Origin: a virus
Reading direction: 5' to 3' (one strand)
Virus record (IMG/VR): IMGVR_UViG_3300042868_006011
Span: 1 to 37,955 of that record
Length of the DNA stretch: 37,955 nt
Shown here: positions 15,401 through 22,896 of the stretch, piece after piece
Position numbering within the stretch: position 1 is the first letter of the stretch
Layout: every line of letters starts with the position of its first letter
The notes under the pieces: generated by a model
Told to the model about the DNA's origin: nothing
The model's input: only the letters and a program-made list of their open reading frames with translations
The model's database searches: none
Translations under genes and position numbers: made by a program

Positions 15401-15743
15401 TCTTCCCCATTTCTGAGTTTCTACGCTCCTCCTCCGTCAAACTGTTGTACGCAGTAGTTAACGCCTTTTTAGCTCGGGCGCGTTCGATAGTAGATAGATT
15501 GTCTTTACCTCCTAACTCCTCATTAATTGCAAGGGCAGAGGCGGAGTCTTTCAACTGCTTCGTGTATTTCTGTACCTGAGCCTCGAGCTTTCTGTACTCA
15601 ACAGAATTTTTCCCAGACTCTTCCGCAACCTTTTTTAATTGGGGTTGGAGCTTTGCAAGTTCTGTCTCCGCTTCTTTTGATGAAGCAATAAGCGACTTGT
15701 TGTCGAGTTGCAGTTTAAAAATGATTGTTCTGTCGTCCGCCAT
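12420..15743 (-). CDS. tape measure protein
   Basis: This is the longest gene (1107 residues). Extended coiled coils rich in Ala, Glu, Lys and Gln cover about residues 20-330 and 390-960. A hydrophobic helix pair near 355-385 (LTSPIGWLLGAGALLFAFW) and another near 985-1010 are typical of membrane-penetrating tape-measure segments. The C-terminal region with GKRIGPRDGMPIFRANGDNL and GVPGFASGG is common at the ends of Bacteroidota-phage tape measures. The protein sets tail length and helps DNA entry. At 0.15 nm per residue the tail would be roughly 165 nm (rule of thumb). I see no lysozyme or peptidase domain. Confidence 0.9.
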   Translation of the reverse strand: MADDRTIIFKLQLDNKSLIASSKEAETELAKLQPQLKKVAEESGKNSVEYRKLEAQVQKYTKQLKDSASALAINEELGGKDNLSTIERARAKKALTTAYNSLTEEERRNSEMGKKLEAQLKEVNEAFIEQGLAISDGHPSVGLYQRAIEQARVSMGGLQKEATLIGYAMTQNKKKLDDNTKALADMKAKGIDPTDKAYKKVADDVEFYTDALVQNKKTLTEVERELIDQTTALEQTEKEAAKIGFVYGQQEEATKSLKTQLKELKAELAKELPGTESFQRLTEQAAELQDKMKDVNEAVSAQASGSVFEKLSNQTGLLVGDLQNLDFEGVAEKARGFQAIASQISMKEMIGGLKNAGSALLSLGKAILTSPIGWLLGAGALLFAFWDDISEAIFETDHAQEALNATMEDFRKGSADASKKVMEVESAFKSARKGVISKEQALKTYNDTLGDAMGSATDLNEAEKIFTEKTAAYIQAAGLRAQANALFAKAAEEQAKGATAQFEDQTSFWFKAKIAAQNYFSTGALYKQSLQELAKEQAKGAKAEKARAAERADAISKEAQKLMELAETTENAAGIQSEAEKALAEEQKAAAKERADNAKASAEARAEAEKNAIDRIRELIISGEQLTNELAQKELDARVNARKRFAEIEEKDAVKLAERLLAIEEDRIAEQRVLNANEQADAIAELRSNAEEEIKAIEGNATQRAEQEKLIRAQLQASIDALNIEFGNKDIELTASIEQSKQAVKDAQLQKEQARSNERILVLEAELVRQETALREAGKTEEEIAQATAAKRLEILQAQNDAIQNDEAKSAGEKLKAQADYEAQLFAIKKQGLDKDVEATKVTEDQKKAIRQQALETGLQLIQEFFAIEQQNLTKRLSDVTESNLIEQESLANKLDTGLISQEKYNAELKKLEIDKAREEAKIKKEQFQKQKAADLISAGAGIAKAVIAGYATQPFFPVGVAMGTLAAGLGAVQLAKIASAQAPAFADGGHVGAVLSGKRIGPRDGMPIFRANGDNLLATVKTNEVILNEDQQRRAGGANFFRRIGVPGFASGGSTSARISANAEQSAQNNELLLQAFSSMKMSVDVKDIIRETGRRIEVEDNGNLF

Positions 15744-15763
15744 TTCAGAGATAATTTATTCAT

Positions 15764-15771
15764 CAAAGATA
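15764..15771 (-). promoter_or_regulatory. promoter upstream of the tape measure gene
   Basis: TATCTTTG on the minus strand, 20 bases before the ATG at 15743. No good -33 element is seen. It lies back-to-back with the plus-strand promoter at 15788-15819. Confidence 0.5.
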
Positions 15772-15787
15772 ATTATTTTATTTTTTA

Positions 15788-15819
15788 TTTGGATATTTAA
15801 AATAAATACCGTAGTTTTG
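15788..15819 (+). promoter_or_regulatory. promoter of the small-gene cassette
   Basis: TTTG (15788-15791), a 20-base spacer, and TAGTTTTG (15812-15819). It starts the plus-strand cassette 15843-17906. Confidence 0.75.
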
Positions 15820-15842
15820 TAAAACTTTAAAATTTTATAAAG

Positions 15843-16010
15843 ATGAATACAATGTCAAAATCAGAGAAAAAGAAAGCAGTTAAAGAAGCGAAACGTCACG
15901 CAAAACTACTTAATCGAAATGCTACACAAATGTTTTTCCGTTCAGTTCACAAAGGGCACTCCATCGAGGAGGGTATCGCTTTCGGTCAATCACAATTAAG
16001 AGTTTATTAA
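15843..16010 (+). CDS. small basic hypothetical protein, 55 residues
   Basis: This is the first gene of the plus-strand cassette, 24 bases after the promoter. The N-terminal third is Lys-rich (SKSEKKKAVKEAKRHAK), followed by a short hydrophobic patch. A second ATG at codon 4 is possible. No family is recognised. The next gene starts two bases after its stop. Confidence 0.7.
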   Translation: MNTMSKSEKKKAVKEAKRHAKLLNRNATQMFFRSVHKGHSIEEGIAFGQSQLRVY

Positions 16011-16012
16011 CA

Positions 16013-16411
16013 ATGAGCCTCGAATTATTTTATAAGTTTAAAGCGACTTTCCCGAGTGAGGGCGACCCTCTTTCTCCGAAACAAGTTGCTTTACTTTTTG
16101 AGCTCGAAGCTAGTTTGATTGAAGAGAAAGACGCTTGGTCGGAAATGTCGGAAGACAACAAAACTTTTCAACAAGAAATCTCGGACCTCGACGAAGTTGT
16201 CAAATCTTTAAAAATTCAAGTCGAGCACAAAGAAGCTACAATCGAAGAACTCGAGGATCAAATAAAGTCAGCACAAGCAGACAAATTATACGACCAACAA
16301 AAGCACGAAATTTCAGAGGCTTTGCGTTGGAACTTGTCGCTTGAACAACTCGAAGAAATTAAAACTCATTACTTAAACACTCCATACGTGGAAGTGTTTC
16401 CAATCTATTAA
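16013..16411 (+). CDS. coiled-coil hypothetical protein
   Basis: This 132-residue acidic protein has a continuous heptad-rich helix at about residues 28-110 (EEKDAWSEM to the LEQLEEIK region). It starts two bases after the preceding gene. No enzyme motif is present. It could be an oligomeric accessory or a host-protein binding factor. The function is unknown. Confidence 0.75.
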   Translation: MSLELFYKFKATFPSEGDPLSPKQVALLFELEASLIEEKDAWSEMSEDNKTFQQEISDLDEVVKSLKIQVEHKEATIEELEDQIKSAQADKLYDQQKHEISEALRWNLSLEQLEEIKTHYLNTPYVEVFPIY

Positions 16412-16427
16412 TTTAATATAATACAAA

Positions 16428-16976
16428 ATGAAAAAAGAAACTTCCCTTACTTTTTTAAAATCGCCTATCCACACTATTTGCGCGAAAGATAATTTACGAC
16501 CTACGTTTGAGTGTGTACATTTCATAAAAGGTTATGCTTATGCGACTGACGGACACATACTTTTAAAGCAAAGCTTACGAGGAGTTCACGAGCTTTCTCA
16601 GGAAATAGTTGACTTATTAGAAGGCAAAGCACTTCACTATTCAAACTTAGAAGCGTTGAAAAAATGTGAAATTTTCGAATTCTTCGAGGATCATATCTTA
16701 GGTTCTGTAAAAGGCTCTAAATCAAAAATAAAAGTAGAATTCGAGCAAGATGTAAAACCCGTCGACTATGAGGCTGTAATCCCAAAACAAGCAGGCTCAG
16801 AACTTGATTCGTTTTGTTTTAATCCCGAACTTCTGACAAAACTAACCAAGGCTTCAAGCTGTGAAGACTCAACGGTTAAACTTTATTTTACAGGCGAGTA
16901 CAGAGGTGCTATTGTGGAGTTTAAGGGCTTTGCTTTAGATTTACAAAAAGGGCTTTTGATGCCTAAAAAATTCTAA
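16428..16976 (+). CDS. hypothetical protein, possible short sliding-clamp-like protein
   Basis: This 182-residue protein shows two signatures that recall domains of the DNA polymerase III beta clamp. One is a strand-turn-strand with GYAYATDGHILLKQSL (about residues 35-50). The other is a C-terminal FNPELLTKLTKA helix followed by the strands TVKLYFTGEYRGAIVEF (about 132-168). A bacterial clamp has about 365 residues in three such domains; this has room for at most one and a half. It may be a trimming of the clamp, an inhibitor that mimics it, or unrelated. The third gene of the cassette, 16 bases after the previous one. Confidence 0.55.
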   Translation: MKKETSLTFLKSPIHTICAKDNLRPTFECVHFIKGYAYATDGHILLKQSLRGVHELSQEIVDLLEGKALHYSNLEALKKCEIFEFFEDHILGSVKGSKSKIKVEFEQDVKPVDYEAVIPKQAGSELDSFCFNPELLTKLTKASSCEDSTVKLYFTGEYRGAIVEFKGFALDLQKGLLMPKKF

Positions 16977-16996
16977 GTTTTCCAATCTATTAACAA

Positions 16997-17095
16997 ATGA
17001 AAAGAAAACCGTACAACGCAAAGGACGCAGCAGCCGTCCTTTTCTTTTTAGCTTTGGCGCTTATCGCCTCAGTAGTTATACAAAATTTAATTTAA
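16997..17095 (+). CDS. very small membrane protein, 32 residues
   Basis: A basic N-terminus (MKRKPYNAKD) is followed by a single hydrophobic helix AAAVLFFLALALIASVVI and a short tail. The TAACAAATG start and A-rich leader match neighbours, and the next gene begins 6 bases later. It could be a holin-like or inner-membrane peptide. The call rests on composition and tight packing. Confidence 0.6.
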   Translation: MKRKPYNAKDAAAVLFFLALALIASVVIQNLI

Positions 17096-17101
17096 AAAGT
17101 T

Positions 17102-17377
17102 ATGTCAGAAAATAAAATCGAAACTGCGAGCAAAGCAGTTGAAAAGCTCGAAATTTACGAGAAAGTTTACTCTTCAATATCAACTCTTTTAGAGTATAAA
17201 AACGTAAAAGTAGTGATCTGGGATAATCATGAAAGCAGAGAGTTTAGACTTGAATCAGATATAGAAAACGAAGTGCTAACCAGAGTTCTGTATCTGCTTT
17301 TATCGAAAGGAGCTAAAGAGGGATTGGAGCACGTTAAAGAGAGATTGGCTCTAGTTGACGAGGCGTTAAACCAATAA
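17102..17377 (+). CDS. hypothetical protein, 91 residues
   Basis: This charged protein has helical ends and a central beta segment (NVKVVIWDNHESREFRL). Its start is 6 bases after the small membrane protein and its stop 11 bases before the next gene. No family is recognised. It probably acts with other cassette members. Confidence 0.7.
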   Translation: MSENKIETASKAVEKLEIYEKVYSSISTLLEYKNVKVVIWDNHESREFRLESDIENEVLTRVLYLLLSKGAKEGLEHVKERLALVDEALNQ

Positions 17378-17388
17378 AATTTAAAACA

Positions 17389-17778
17389 ATGGGAAAAGAA
17401 ATAGATTTAAAACCTACACACGTCTGCGCCCCTGTAAATGGGTTCGACGTTACAAAAGGTAGAAAGTATAAAATAGTTTCAGCGGGAAAACTAAAGTTTG
17501 AAATTTATAACGACCGCGGAGTTTTATGTATTTTCAGTTTTAAAAATTCGTCAACTATTCACGGATTTGACTGGGTTCTTTGTTACGAGGGAAAACCAAA
17601 AACTGTAATCGAAGATAAACAAGAAATGTCCGTCGCTCAAATTATCGCTTGGGTTCTTTTTGTAATTGCCTGCGTGCTTTCGATGTGCTACCTTTTCAGC
17701 CACCGCACGAATTTTCAGGAGGTGGTCCCACCGTACACTGATAAAGGTGGTTCGACTTTATTTATTAAGCAGCCATGA
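17389..17778 (+). CDS. hypothetical membrane-anchored protein
   Basis: This 129-residue protein has a soluble, beta-rich N-terminal domain (THVCAPVNGFDVTKGRKYKI to about residue 70). A single transmembrane helix follows at about 83-103 (IIAWVLFVIACVLSMCYLF), with a short polar tail. The N-terminal domain would be cytoplasmic if no signal acts. The stop overlaps the next start as ATGA. Confidence 0.7.
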   Translation: MGKEIDLKPTHVCAPVNGFDVTKGRKYKIVSAGKLKFEIYNDRGVLCIFSFKNSSTIHGFDWVLCYEGKPKTVIEDKQEMSVAQIIAWVLFVIACVLSMCYLFSHRTNFQEVVPPYTDKGGSTLFIKQP

Positions 17779-17906
17779 ACTTATACGAGATTTACGTGCC
17801 TATAAAGGACGAAACCGAAGCGAGTGAAGCGGTCGAGATTTTAAAAGATGAAGGCTTATTTCTATCGCACAAACTGAGATTGAATCAGCTTGTATGTTTG
17901 CAGTGA
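17775..17906 (+). CDS. small hypothetical protein, 43 residues
   Basis: This is the last gene of the cassette, joined to the previous one by a 4-base ATGA overlap. It is a short acidic helix-strand protein (MNLYEIYVPIKDETEASEAV and on) of unknown function. A bidirectional terminator follows 24 bases later. Confidence 0.6.
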   Translation: MNLYEIYVPIKDETEASEAVEILKDEGLFLSHKLRLNQLVCLQ

Positions 17907-17930
17907 AAGCCTGCTTTACAGAGTAACAAG

Positions 17931-17956
17931 AAAAGCACTTCGAGAGAGGTGCTTTT
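17931..17956. terminator. bidirectional terminator
   Basis: AAAGCACTTC (17932-17941) pairs with GAGGTGCTTT (17946-17955) around GAGA, with A and T runs on the two sides. It can serve the plus-strand cassette ending at 17906 and the minus-strand tail genes ending at 17962. Confidence 0.85.
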
Positions 17957-17961
17957 TGCTT

Positions 17962-19914
17962 TTACAACCTCACAAGCGAACCGACACCAAAGCCGTTAAC
18001 GTAGTTCGCTATTTGGTTTAAGTAGAAGTAGCCTGTCACGTCTATATCTTCATTATGCACGTCTAAGTATATCGGCGTTAAATAGTCGAGCTCCTGAACG
18101 TCCTGAGGCGTTAACTTGAAAACGTAAGACGGCGATTTAGTTTTTATCAACAATTGAAGCAGAGCCTCGTAGTAAGTCGCCTTTAAAACGTCAAAGTGAA
18201 GAGGTCGAAAAGTACAGTAAGGCACATTAGTATTGACCGACAGCGTGCTCGACCCGTCTGTATAAATATGTGGATAACTTGTGTTTTTTCGGTCGAGTAG
18301 TAAAATTCTAAAGTTTGTCTTTGTAAAGATACGAGAAGCGTCTAAAGATTTAATTCTCGGATAGTTCACGCCTGAATAACGGAGCTCGTCCTCAGTTGCA
18401 GAGGTGTTCATTTGGATAGCTGTTCCGCTTTCTGGGAGGTTCGTGTCGTCGATTGAAAAAGATGAGTCGCCGTAATACTGCGTCACTCCCTCAATTTCTT
18501 TGTATTTCATAGCGTTAACTTGCGCGTATTTTCCGAAAGTATATTCCGCCTCAAATGTAGAGCCGTGAAGTTTCGAGCTCCAATCGTCCGCCTCTCCGAT
18601 ATTGTCGAGCAATTCGTCGAACAATCCGAAACGTATTTTCTTTTGAATTGTGTTGGTTATCGGCAAACTCGCGTACATGTTCAAAACGTCTTGACATACT
18701 TGTTTGAAAGTAATTCCCTCGAATAATTCACCTACAGGCATATAACCATTGTAGGGGATTGTCGCGTCAAGTTGAAAACGAAACTCGTCGTTAATCTTTG
18801 CGGTGAATGAACTCTTTTTCGTGTCCTCAACTCTGAACCGAACGAAGTACTGTTCGCCCGCCGTGAAAGTAATGTTACTTGTAACAACACTAAAACTCAA
18901 ATCGACAGTTATATCCGCGTCGGGAGCTGTTGGGTCAGGAGTTACGAGAAGCCCGAAAACTTGTTCCTGTTCAATTACTGCACCCGTGGAGGTCTTAACT
19001 ATTTGCGCGAATACTTTCACCTCGCGAGCTCCTGCGCCTACGTCCTCGTAACGTCTGTAGACAAGTGTTGCATTCCCAGAAAAAACAAAATACCCGTATA
19101 AGCCTGCATCGGCTGTGAACGTCGAGCCTACAAAGTTGCCCGAGTAGTTCGCCATTATCGGCGTGTAGTTGACAACCGTCGGCGCTGAGTTATCTGTCCC
19201 GATTAAAAACGTTTGATCCGTTGTAATTTTCGCCGACTTGTTATATTGATCCTTTGCCGCTTGTCCTCTCTCGAGTGCGTTCGGTGTTAATATTAAATTA
19301 TCAAAGTCGGGCAAATCTTTAAGCGCCCCGTAAGACTCAAAGCCTGACAGCTCGTCAGCTTTTTGAAATATCGTTTTAATGAACACGCAAGGCAGTAAGC
19401 GTCGAGCATTTACGTTCGAAGTAATAAACTCCGTTTCGATGCCTTGCTCCATCCAATCAATGAAAGGGTAGATGTACCCCGTCGAATTACTTCGAGAGCT
19501 TGTGACGTTTGCAAAGTTGTTGATATGATCGAGTGAAGTACCTATAAGCTGCGAGACTTTCAAGTCTCCGACCTCAGATAAATAAGAAGCGTTTCCGCCA
19601 AGAACTTGAACGATGTAATGTGTTTCAGTTGTTCGAACTAATTTACCGACACCGCTACTCACTTGATCAACTCCGTCGACTACATATCGAGCGTCGAGCT
19701 TTCTGTACGGGATAATTGTCGCGCTGTTCATGTTGTCAGCAAACTCGAATACTTGTCGATTCGTTGGTGTTTTCGGGAGTTGGAAATCGTTACTAAAATC
19801 GTTTTGCCTGTTCTGTAGCTCTCCGATATTATTCGCTTGAAAAGTGAGCGCTATCGAAGCGGGTGCGCCCAAATCAACTAATTTGCCGTTGATGTATAGC
19901 TCCTCGTTCATCAT
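17962..19914 (-). CDS. large tail protein (baseplate or tail-tip)
   Basis: This protein has 650 residues. The N-terminus ELYINGKLVDLGAPASIALTF followed by NDFSNDFQLPKTPTNRQVF is a pattern I know from Bacteroidota phages and prophages, where it starts large minor tail proteins near the tip. The rest is beta-rich with Ig-like-looking strands around 250-370 and no visible enzyme motif. It is co-translated with the 153-residue gene by a 4-base overlap. A baseplate, distal tail or tail-tip role is inferred. Confidence 0.7.
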   Translation of the reverse strand: MMNEELYINGKLVDLGAPASIALTFQANNIGELQNRQNDFSNDFQLPKTPTNRQVFEFADNMNSATIIPYRKLDARYVVDGVDQVSSGVGKLVRTTETHYIVQVLGGNASYLSEVGDLKVSQLIGTSLDHINNFANVTSSRSNSTGYIYPFIDWMEQGIETEFITSNVNARRLLPCVFIKTIFQKADELSGFESYGALKDLPDFDNLILTPNALERGQAAKDQYNKSAKITTDQTFLIGTDNSAPTVVNYTPIMANYSGNFVGSTFTADAGLYGYFVFSGNATLVYRRYEDVGAGAREVKVFAQIVKTSTGAVIEQEQVFGLLVTPDPTAPDADITVDLSFSVVTSNITFTAGEQYFVRFRVEDTKKSSFTAKINDEFRFQLDATIPYNGYMPVGELFEGITFKQVCQDVLNMYASLPITNTIQKKIRFGLFDELLDNIGEADDWSSKLHGSTFEAEYTFGKYAQVNAMKYKEIEGVTQYYGDSSFSIDDTNLPESGTAIQMNTSATEDELRYSGVNYPRIKSLDASRIFTKTNFRILLLDRKNTSYPHIYTDGSSTLSVNTNVPYCTFRPLHFDVLKATYYEALLQLLIKTKSPSYVFKLTPQDVQELDYLTPIYLDVHNEDIDVTGYFYLNQIANYVNGFGVGSLVRL

Positions 19915-20372
19915 GTCGCTTGAATGAATTTTTCTACTAAATCAATACTGAACTCGATTTCTACTCGAGTTTGATCAGTGTCCCACATTTTGAATGAACC
20001 TGGAACGGGTCGAACTATTTGCCAAATAGGTCCGTCAAGAATCCATGTGTCGGGGTTCATTAATCGGAGAACGTTCGGAGAATAGAGAACGCCCTGAATA
20101 CCTTCGGCAGTTACGAGGTCAACTACTGCGCCGATAATAAGTCGAGGCGTTGCACCTCTTCCCGTGTCGAAAGTTACGCCCTGAGCCGTTTCAATGTTAT
20201 TTTGATAAGGCTCGAAAGTTCCTTTCACTGAGGTTGTAAGATTGTACTGTTGCCTGTGCTCGAAAAGATAATATTCCCGACCACCTGAAAGGCCTAGCCA
20301 ATTCAAATACACGGGGTTGTCGTGGCATCCGTGTACAATTTTTACTTTCTTTTTCTCCGTTACTCTTGTCAT
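19911..20372 (-). CDS. tail-associated hypothetical protein
   Basis: This 153-residue beta-rich protein is first in a two-gene tail operon. It is Lys-rich at the start and contains a YYLFEHRQQYNL segment. No family is recognised. Its position ahead of the large tail protein suggests a distal-tail or tail-tip partner. Its start faces the endolysin gene across a 40-base divergent gap with a 14-base palindrome. Confidence 0.65.
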   Translation of the reverse strand: MTRVTEKKKVKIVHGCHDNPVYLNWLGLSGGREYYLFEHRQQYNLTTSVKGTFEPYQNNIETAQGVTFDTGRGATPRLIIGAVVDLVTAEGIQGVLYSPNVLRLMNPDTWILDGPIWQIVRPVPGSFKMWDTDQTRVEIEFSIDLVEKFIQAT

Positions 20373-20376
20373 AATG

Positions 20377-20390
20377 TCGTAAATTTACGA
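20377..20390. promoter_or_regulatory. palindrome in divergent lysin/tail gap
   Basis: TCGTAAATTTACGA is a perfect 14-base palindrome, 5 bases from the minus-strand start (20372) and 22 bases from the lysin start (20413). It could be an operator that controls both directions. No TAnnTTTG element is obvious. Confidence 0.45.
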
Positions 20391-20412
20391 TAAATAATTT
20401 AAAACTAAGTAT

Positions 20413-20889
20413 ATGACTAAAGGTGAAAAAATTGTCAACATCGCATTTGCTGAGGTTGGCTACAAGGAAAGCCCGAAAAACTCGAACCTTACGAAGTTCG
20501 GCGAGTGGTTCGGTTGGAACGGCGTTGCGTGGTGCGCTATCTTTGTAAGTTGGTGTTATGCGCAGGCAGGCTATCCGATTAAAAAAATGGGGTGGCCGAA
20601 AGGTTTTTGCGGTGTCCGTGATGCACTTTCTCGCTACATGAAAAAAGGACTTGTGACCGCTGAGCCGAAGCTCGGTGCAATGGCTTTCTTTGATTGGAAC
20701 GGAGACGGCAAGTATGATCACATTGAAATTTTCAACGGTTGGAAAAACAAAAAGAGCGGGCTTTTTTACTCCCTCGGCGGTAACACTTCAAAAAGTAATT
20801 TAAGCAACGGTGGCGAGGTGCAAAGCGTGACGCGTAACAAGTTCAAAGCGAACGTGCTTTTTGTGAATCCTCATGAACTTATCGACTAG
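20413..20889 (+). CDS. CHAP-domain endolysin
   Basis: This 158-residue peptidoglycan hydrolase consists of a CHAP domain alone. The catalytic residues are Cys41 in AWCAIFVSW, His103 in KYDHIEIF and Asn124 in GGNTS. The N-terminal KIVNIAFAEVGYKESPKNSN is typical of phage and host CHAP amidases/endopeptidases. It has no signal peptide and no separate wall-binding domain, so release needs a holin. It is a single plus-strand gene with its own terminator, opposite the tail genes. The enzyme should cut the cell wall at lysis; the bond specificity (amidase or endopeptidase) is not evident. Confidence 0.9.
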   Translation: MTKGEKIVNIAFAEVGYKESPKNSNLTKFGEWFGWNGVAWCAIFVSWCYAQAGYPIKKMGWPKGFCGVRDALSRYMKKGLVTAEPKLGAMAFFDWNGDGKYDHIEIFNGWKNKKSGLFYSLGGNTSKSNLSNGGEVQSVTRNKFKANVLFVNPHELID

Positions 20890-20898
20890 AAAAGAGAA

Positions 20899-20930
20899 AA
20901 ACCTCAGGCAGTTGAAAGCGCCTGAGGTTT
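20899..20930. terminator. terminator after the endolysin
   Basis: AAACCTCAGGC pairs with GCCTGAGGTTT around a loop of about ten bases. The 11-base-pair stem lies between convergent genes ending at 20889 and 20972 and may work in both directions. The T-tract is short. Confidence 0.75.
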
Positions 20931-20971
20931 CCCCTTACCTACGAATACAAAATCTTTTGCTAAGATAAATA

Positions 20972-21988
20972 TTATTCTGTATATGTCAAAGGTTCTGCGG
21001 GAATTTCTTTGACGTATGTTGTTCCGACGTAGGTGTCGTCTACATATTTTATAGTTGTGATGCCGTTATCGTTGAGCCATACCTCAATTGAATCAACTGT
21101 TGAAGCGTACCCGCCTGCAAGCATCATTTTATTAACAAATAATCGTTGAGACGGGTCTAAAACTGTCGTGTTAACCGTTCCCGAATCCTCAACTCGTTGA
21201 AGTTCTCTGCCTGCCACTTTGTCACTCCAAATAAATGAAAGCGAAAACGGAAAGCCTACGAAGTATGTCGGTTGCTCGAAGTCAGTCATAAACTTTGCTG
21301 TGTCGATAGAGGGGAAAAGTACGTGCTTACCTACGTTGAAGTTATATTTTTCTTGAAGTTGTTTGACTGCATTGGTCCAGAAAAATTGAGTTGTTGTACT
21401 TAAAGCTGATTCAGTGTTGGAGCTCCCCATCCAATTCTCTTTATGTGAGAAATTGAAGCGTGAGCCTTGCTTGACCTGCTTTAAATTCTTGACGTTGTAC
21501 TTGAAAGTGTCCGTCATTTCGGCGTAGCTTTTCAAATACCCATGCGGATCAAAAGAAAACGAGCCGTTGACGCTTGGGCGTAGCTCGTGCGCTCCGATGT
21601 ATTGATAAACGTTGTTCGCATCGACCACGTAAATTTTCAAAGTAACGTAGTAATTTTTTCTTAGTGTTGTGAAGTTACAATATCCGCCAAGGCTCGACCC
21701 CGCTACTGCACCTGTAACGAGTAAAGCCGTTCCCGAAATAGCTCCGACAGTTAACTCAGCGTTAGTGCTTCCAGAACTGACCCAAATCTTGTGACCAATT
21801 GCTAAGCCGACAGGCGGTGCGCTCGATAGAAGTATTCGCCAAACTCCTGAGAATGGAGTTATTTTGATTATCGACATATCGCGTCTACAACCTTCGAAAA
21901 AAATAGGCTGATGAACCGACGACCACCGAGAAGGTAGTGCGGTACTTCCGTTTACATTTGTTATCGGGAATTTAGTTAAAACTATCAT
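20972..21988 (-). CDS. tail structural protein
   Basis: This 338-residue protein is beta-rich, with a Ser/Gly-rich section (residues 70-100) and many aromatic residues in the C-terminal half. It is the last gene of the terminase-led operon. The start overlaps the preceding gene by 4 bases (ATGA). No family is recognised. Size and place fit a tail tube or tail-tip protein. Confidence 0.65.
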   Translation of the reverse strand: MIVLTKFPITNVNGSTALPSRWSSVHQPIFFEGCRRDMSIIKITPFSGVWRILLSSAPPVGLAIGHKIWVSSGSTNAELTVGAISGTALLVTGAVAGSSLGGYCNFTTLRKNYYVTLKIYVVDANNVYQYIGAHELRPSVNGSFSFDPHGYLKSYAEMTDTFKYNVKNLKQVKQGSRFNFSHKENWMGSSNTESALSTTTQFFWTNAVKQLQEKYNFNVGKHVLFPSIDTAKFMTDFEQPTYFVGFPFSLSFIWSDKVAGRELQRVEDSGTVNTTVLDPSQRLFVNKMMLAGGYASTVDSIEVWLNDNGITTIKYVDDTYVGTTYVKEIPAEPLTYTE

Positions 21989-22470
21989 TTTTTAAAAGTT
22001 TTTAGTAGTACATCTGAAACTATTTTTTGCTCGTATTCGTCGCTCAAAAGCTTCAATAAGTTGTTTACTCGATCCTCTGTGATTATATCGCCGAAAATAT
22101 CCCGTGGCTGTGCACCCCGTTTGATTTCCTGATAGAGCCGTGTCCCGTTTCGGTGGATCGACCTCGTAATCAAAAACGCCAAAGACTCTTGACTCATTGG
22201 TGTTTCGTTGTCGCTTCTTGGCTGTATACCTTTCGACTGAATCCAATCGAGAATCCGCTCCCTTAATGGCGGTTCACCTCTCGAAGCTCCGAAAGTTGTA
22301 GGACCCCTACCGTAAACAAGCACCCCGATTTGAGGGTGTCCGTCAATTAGAAGCGCATCGTTTCCAATTCCGTATCGGATTGAAGGCCCGAAGCTCTTCG
22401 AAAGGGATTGCAGCTGCGGAAGTACGTCCCGCGCCCATTGGTCTAATATTTCCTCGTCTCTATTCGTCAT
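21985..22470 (-). CDS. putative neck / tail-completion protein (gp10-like)
   Basis: This 161-residue protein contains PLRERILDWIQSKGIQPR and LAFLITRSIHRNGTRLYQ. This arrangement resembles HK97 gp10-like minor tail or neck proteins of many phages. It lies in a tight cluster with terminase and a tail protein. Overlaps or gaps of 3-4 bases on both sides indicate co-translation. The homology is judged by eye. Confidence 0.6.
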   Translation of the reverse strand: MTNRDEEILDQWARDVLPQLQSLSKSFGPSIRYGIGNDALLIDGHPQIGVLVYGRGPTTFGASRGEPPLRERILDWIQSKGIQPRSDNETPMSQESLAFLITRSIHRNGTRLYQEIKRGAQPRDIFGDIITEDRVNNLLKLLSDEYEQKIVSDVLLKTFKK

Positions 22471-22473
22471 GAT

Positions 22474-22896
22474 TTAGCAAACGCCTCCGCTATTCATAGG
22501 TTTAACAGTGATGAAAAGCATCCAACCTGAATAATCAGCGTCGAACATGTGGTAAGTTTCTAAAGCTTCAATGTTCGTTATCGGCTTTTGAATCAAATTA
22601 CTATCTCGAAGGCCTGCAAGAAATGCGCGAACTTTTATTCTCATTGGTTCGGAAAGTCCTGCAAGCTGTGTCGGATTGTCGTCTAGTTTAGATTTTGACA
22701 AAAAGAGCATTGTAAGCACATAGCTTTCGTGCATAAATGTCGTCTCGTTTATTTTCAACTTAATCGGGTCGACCAGGTGAATTACGTCCGCGTTATTGTG
22801 GCGGTCGTTGACTAGATTTAAAAAAGCTTTCTCGCCGTGGACCATTTGAATTCCCGTCGTCGACAAAACTATCCCTTCAATAATTGATCGTATCAT
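22474..22896 (-). CDS. hypothetical neck/tail protein
   Basis: This 140-residue protein lies between the 223-residue gene and the gp10-like gene. It has a mixed alpha/beta pattern with HESYVLTMLFLSKSK and YHMFDADYSGWMLFITVK strands. The place and size would suit a tail terminator or neck protein, but no family is recognised. It overlaps the upstream gene by 4 bases. Confidence 0.65.
   Translation of the reverse strand: MIRSIIEGIVLSTTGIQMVHGEKAFLNLVNDRHNNADVIHLVDPIKLKINETTFMHESYVLTMLFLSKSKLDDNPTQLAGLSEPMRIKVRAFLAGLRDSNLIQKPITNIEALETYHMFDADYSGWMLFITVKPMNSGGVC

Noticed and set aside
12734-15579. Several plus-strand open frames opposite the tape measure gene
   Set aside because: They are shadow frames of the Ala/Glu/Lys-rich coiled-coil coding sequence with no leaders or conserved motifs.
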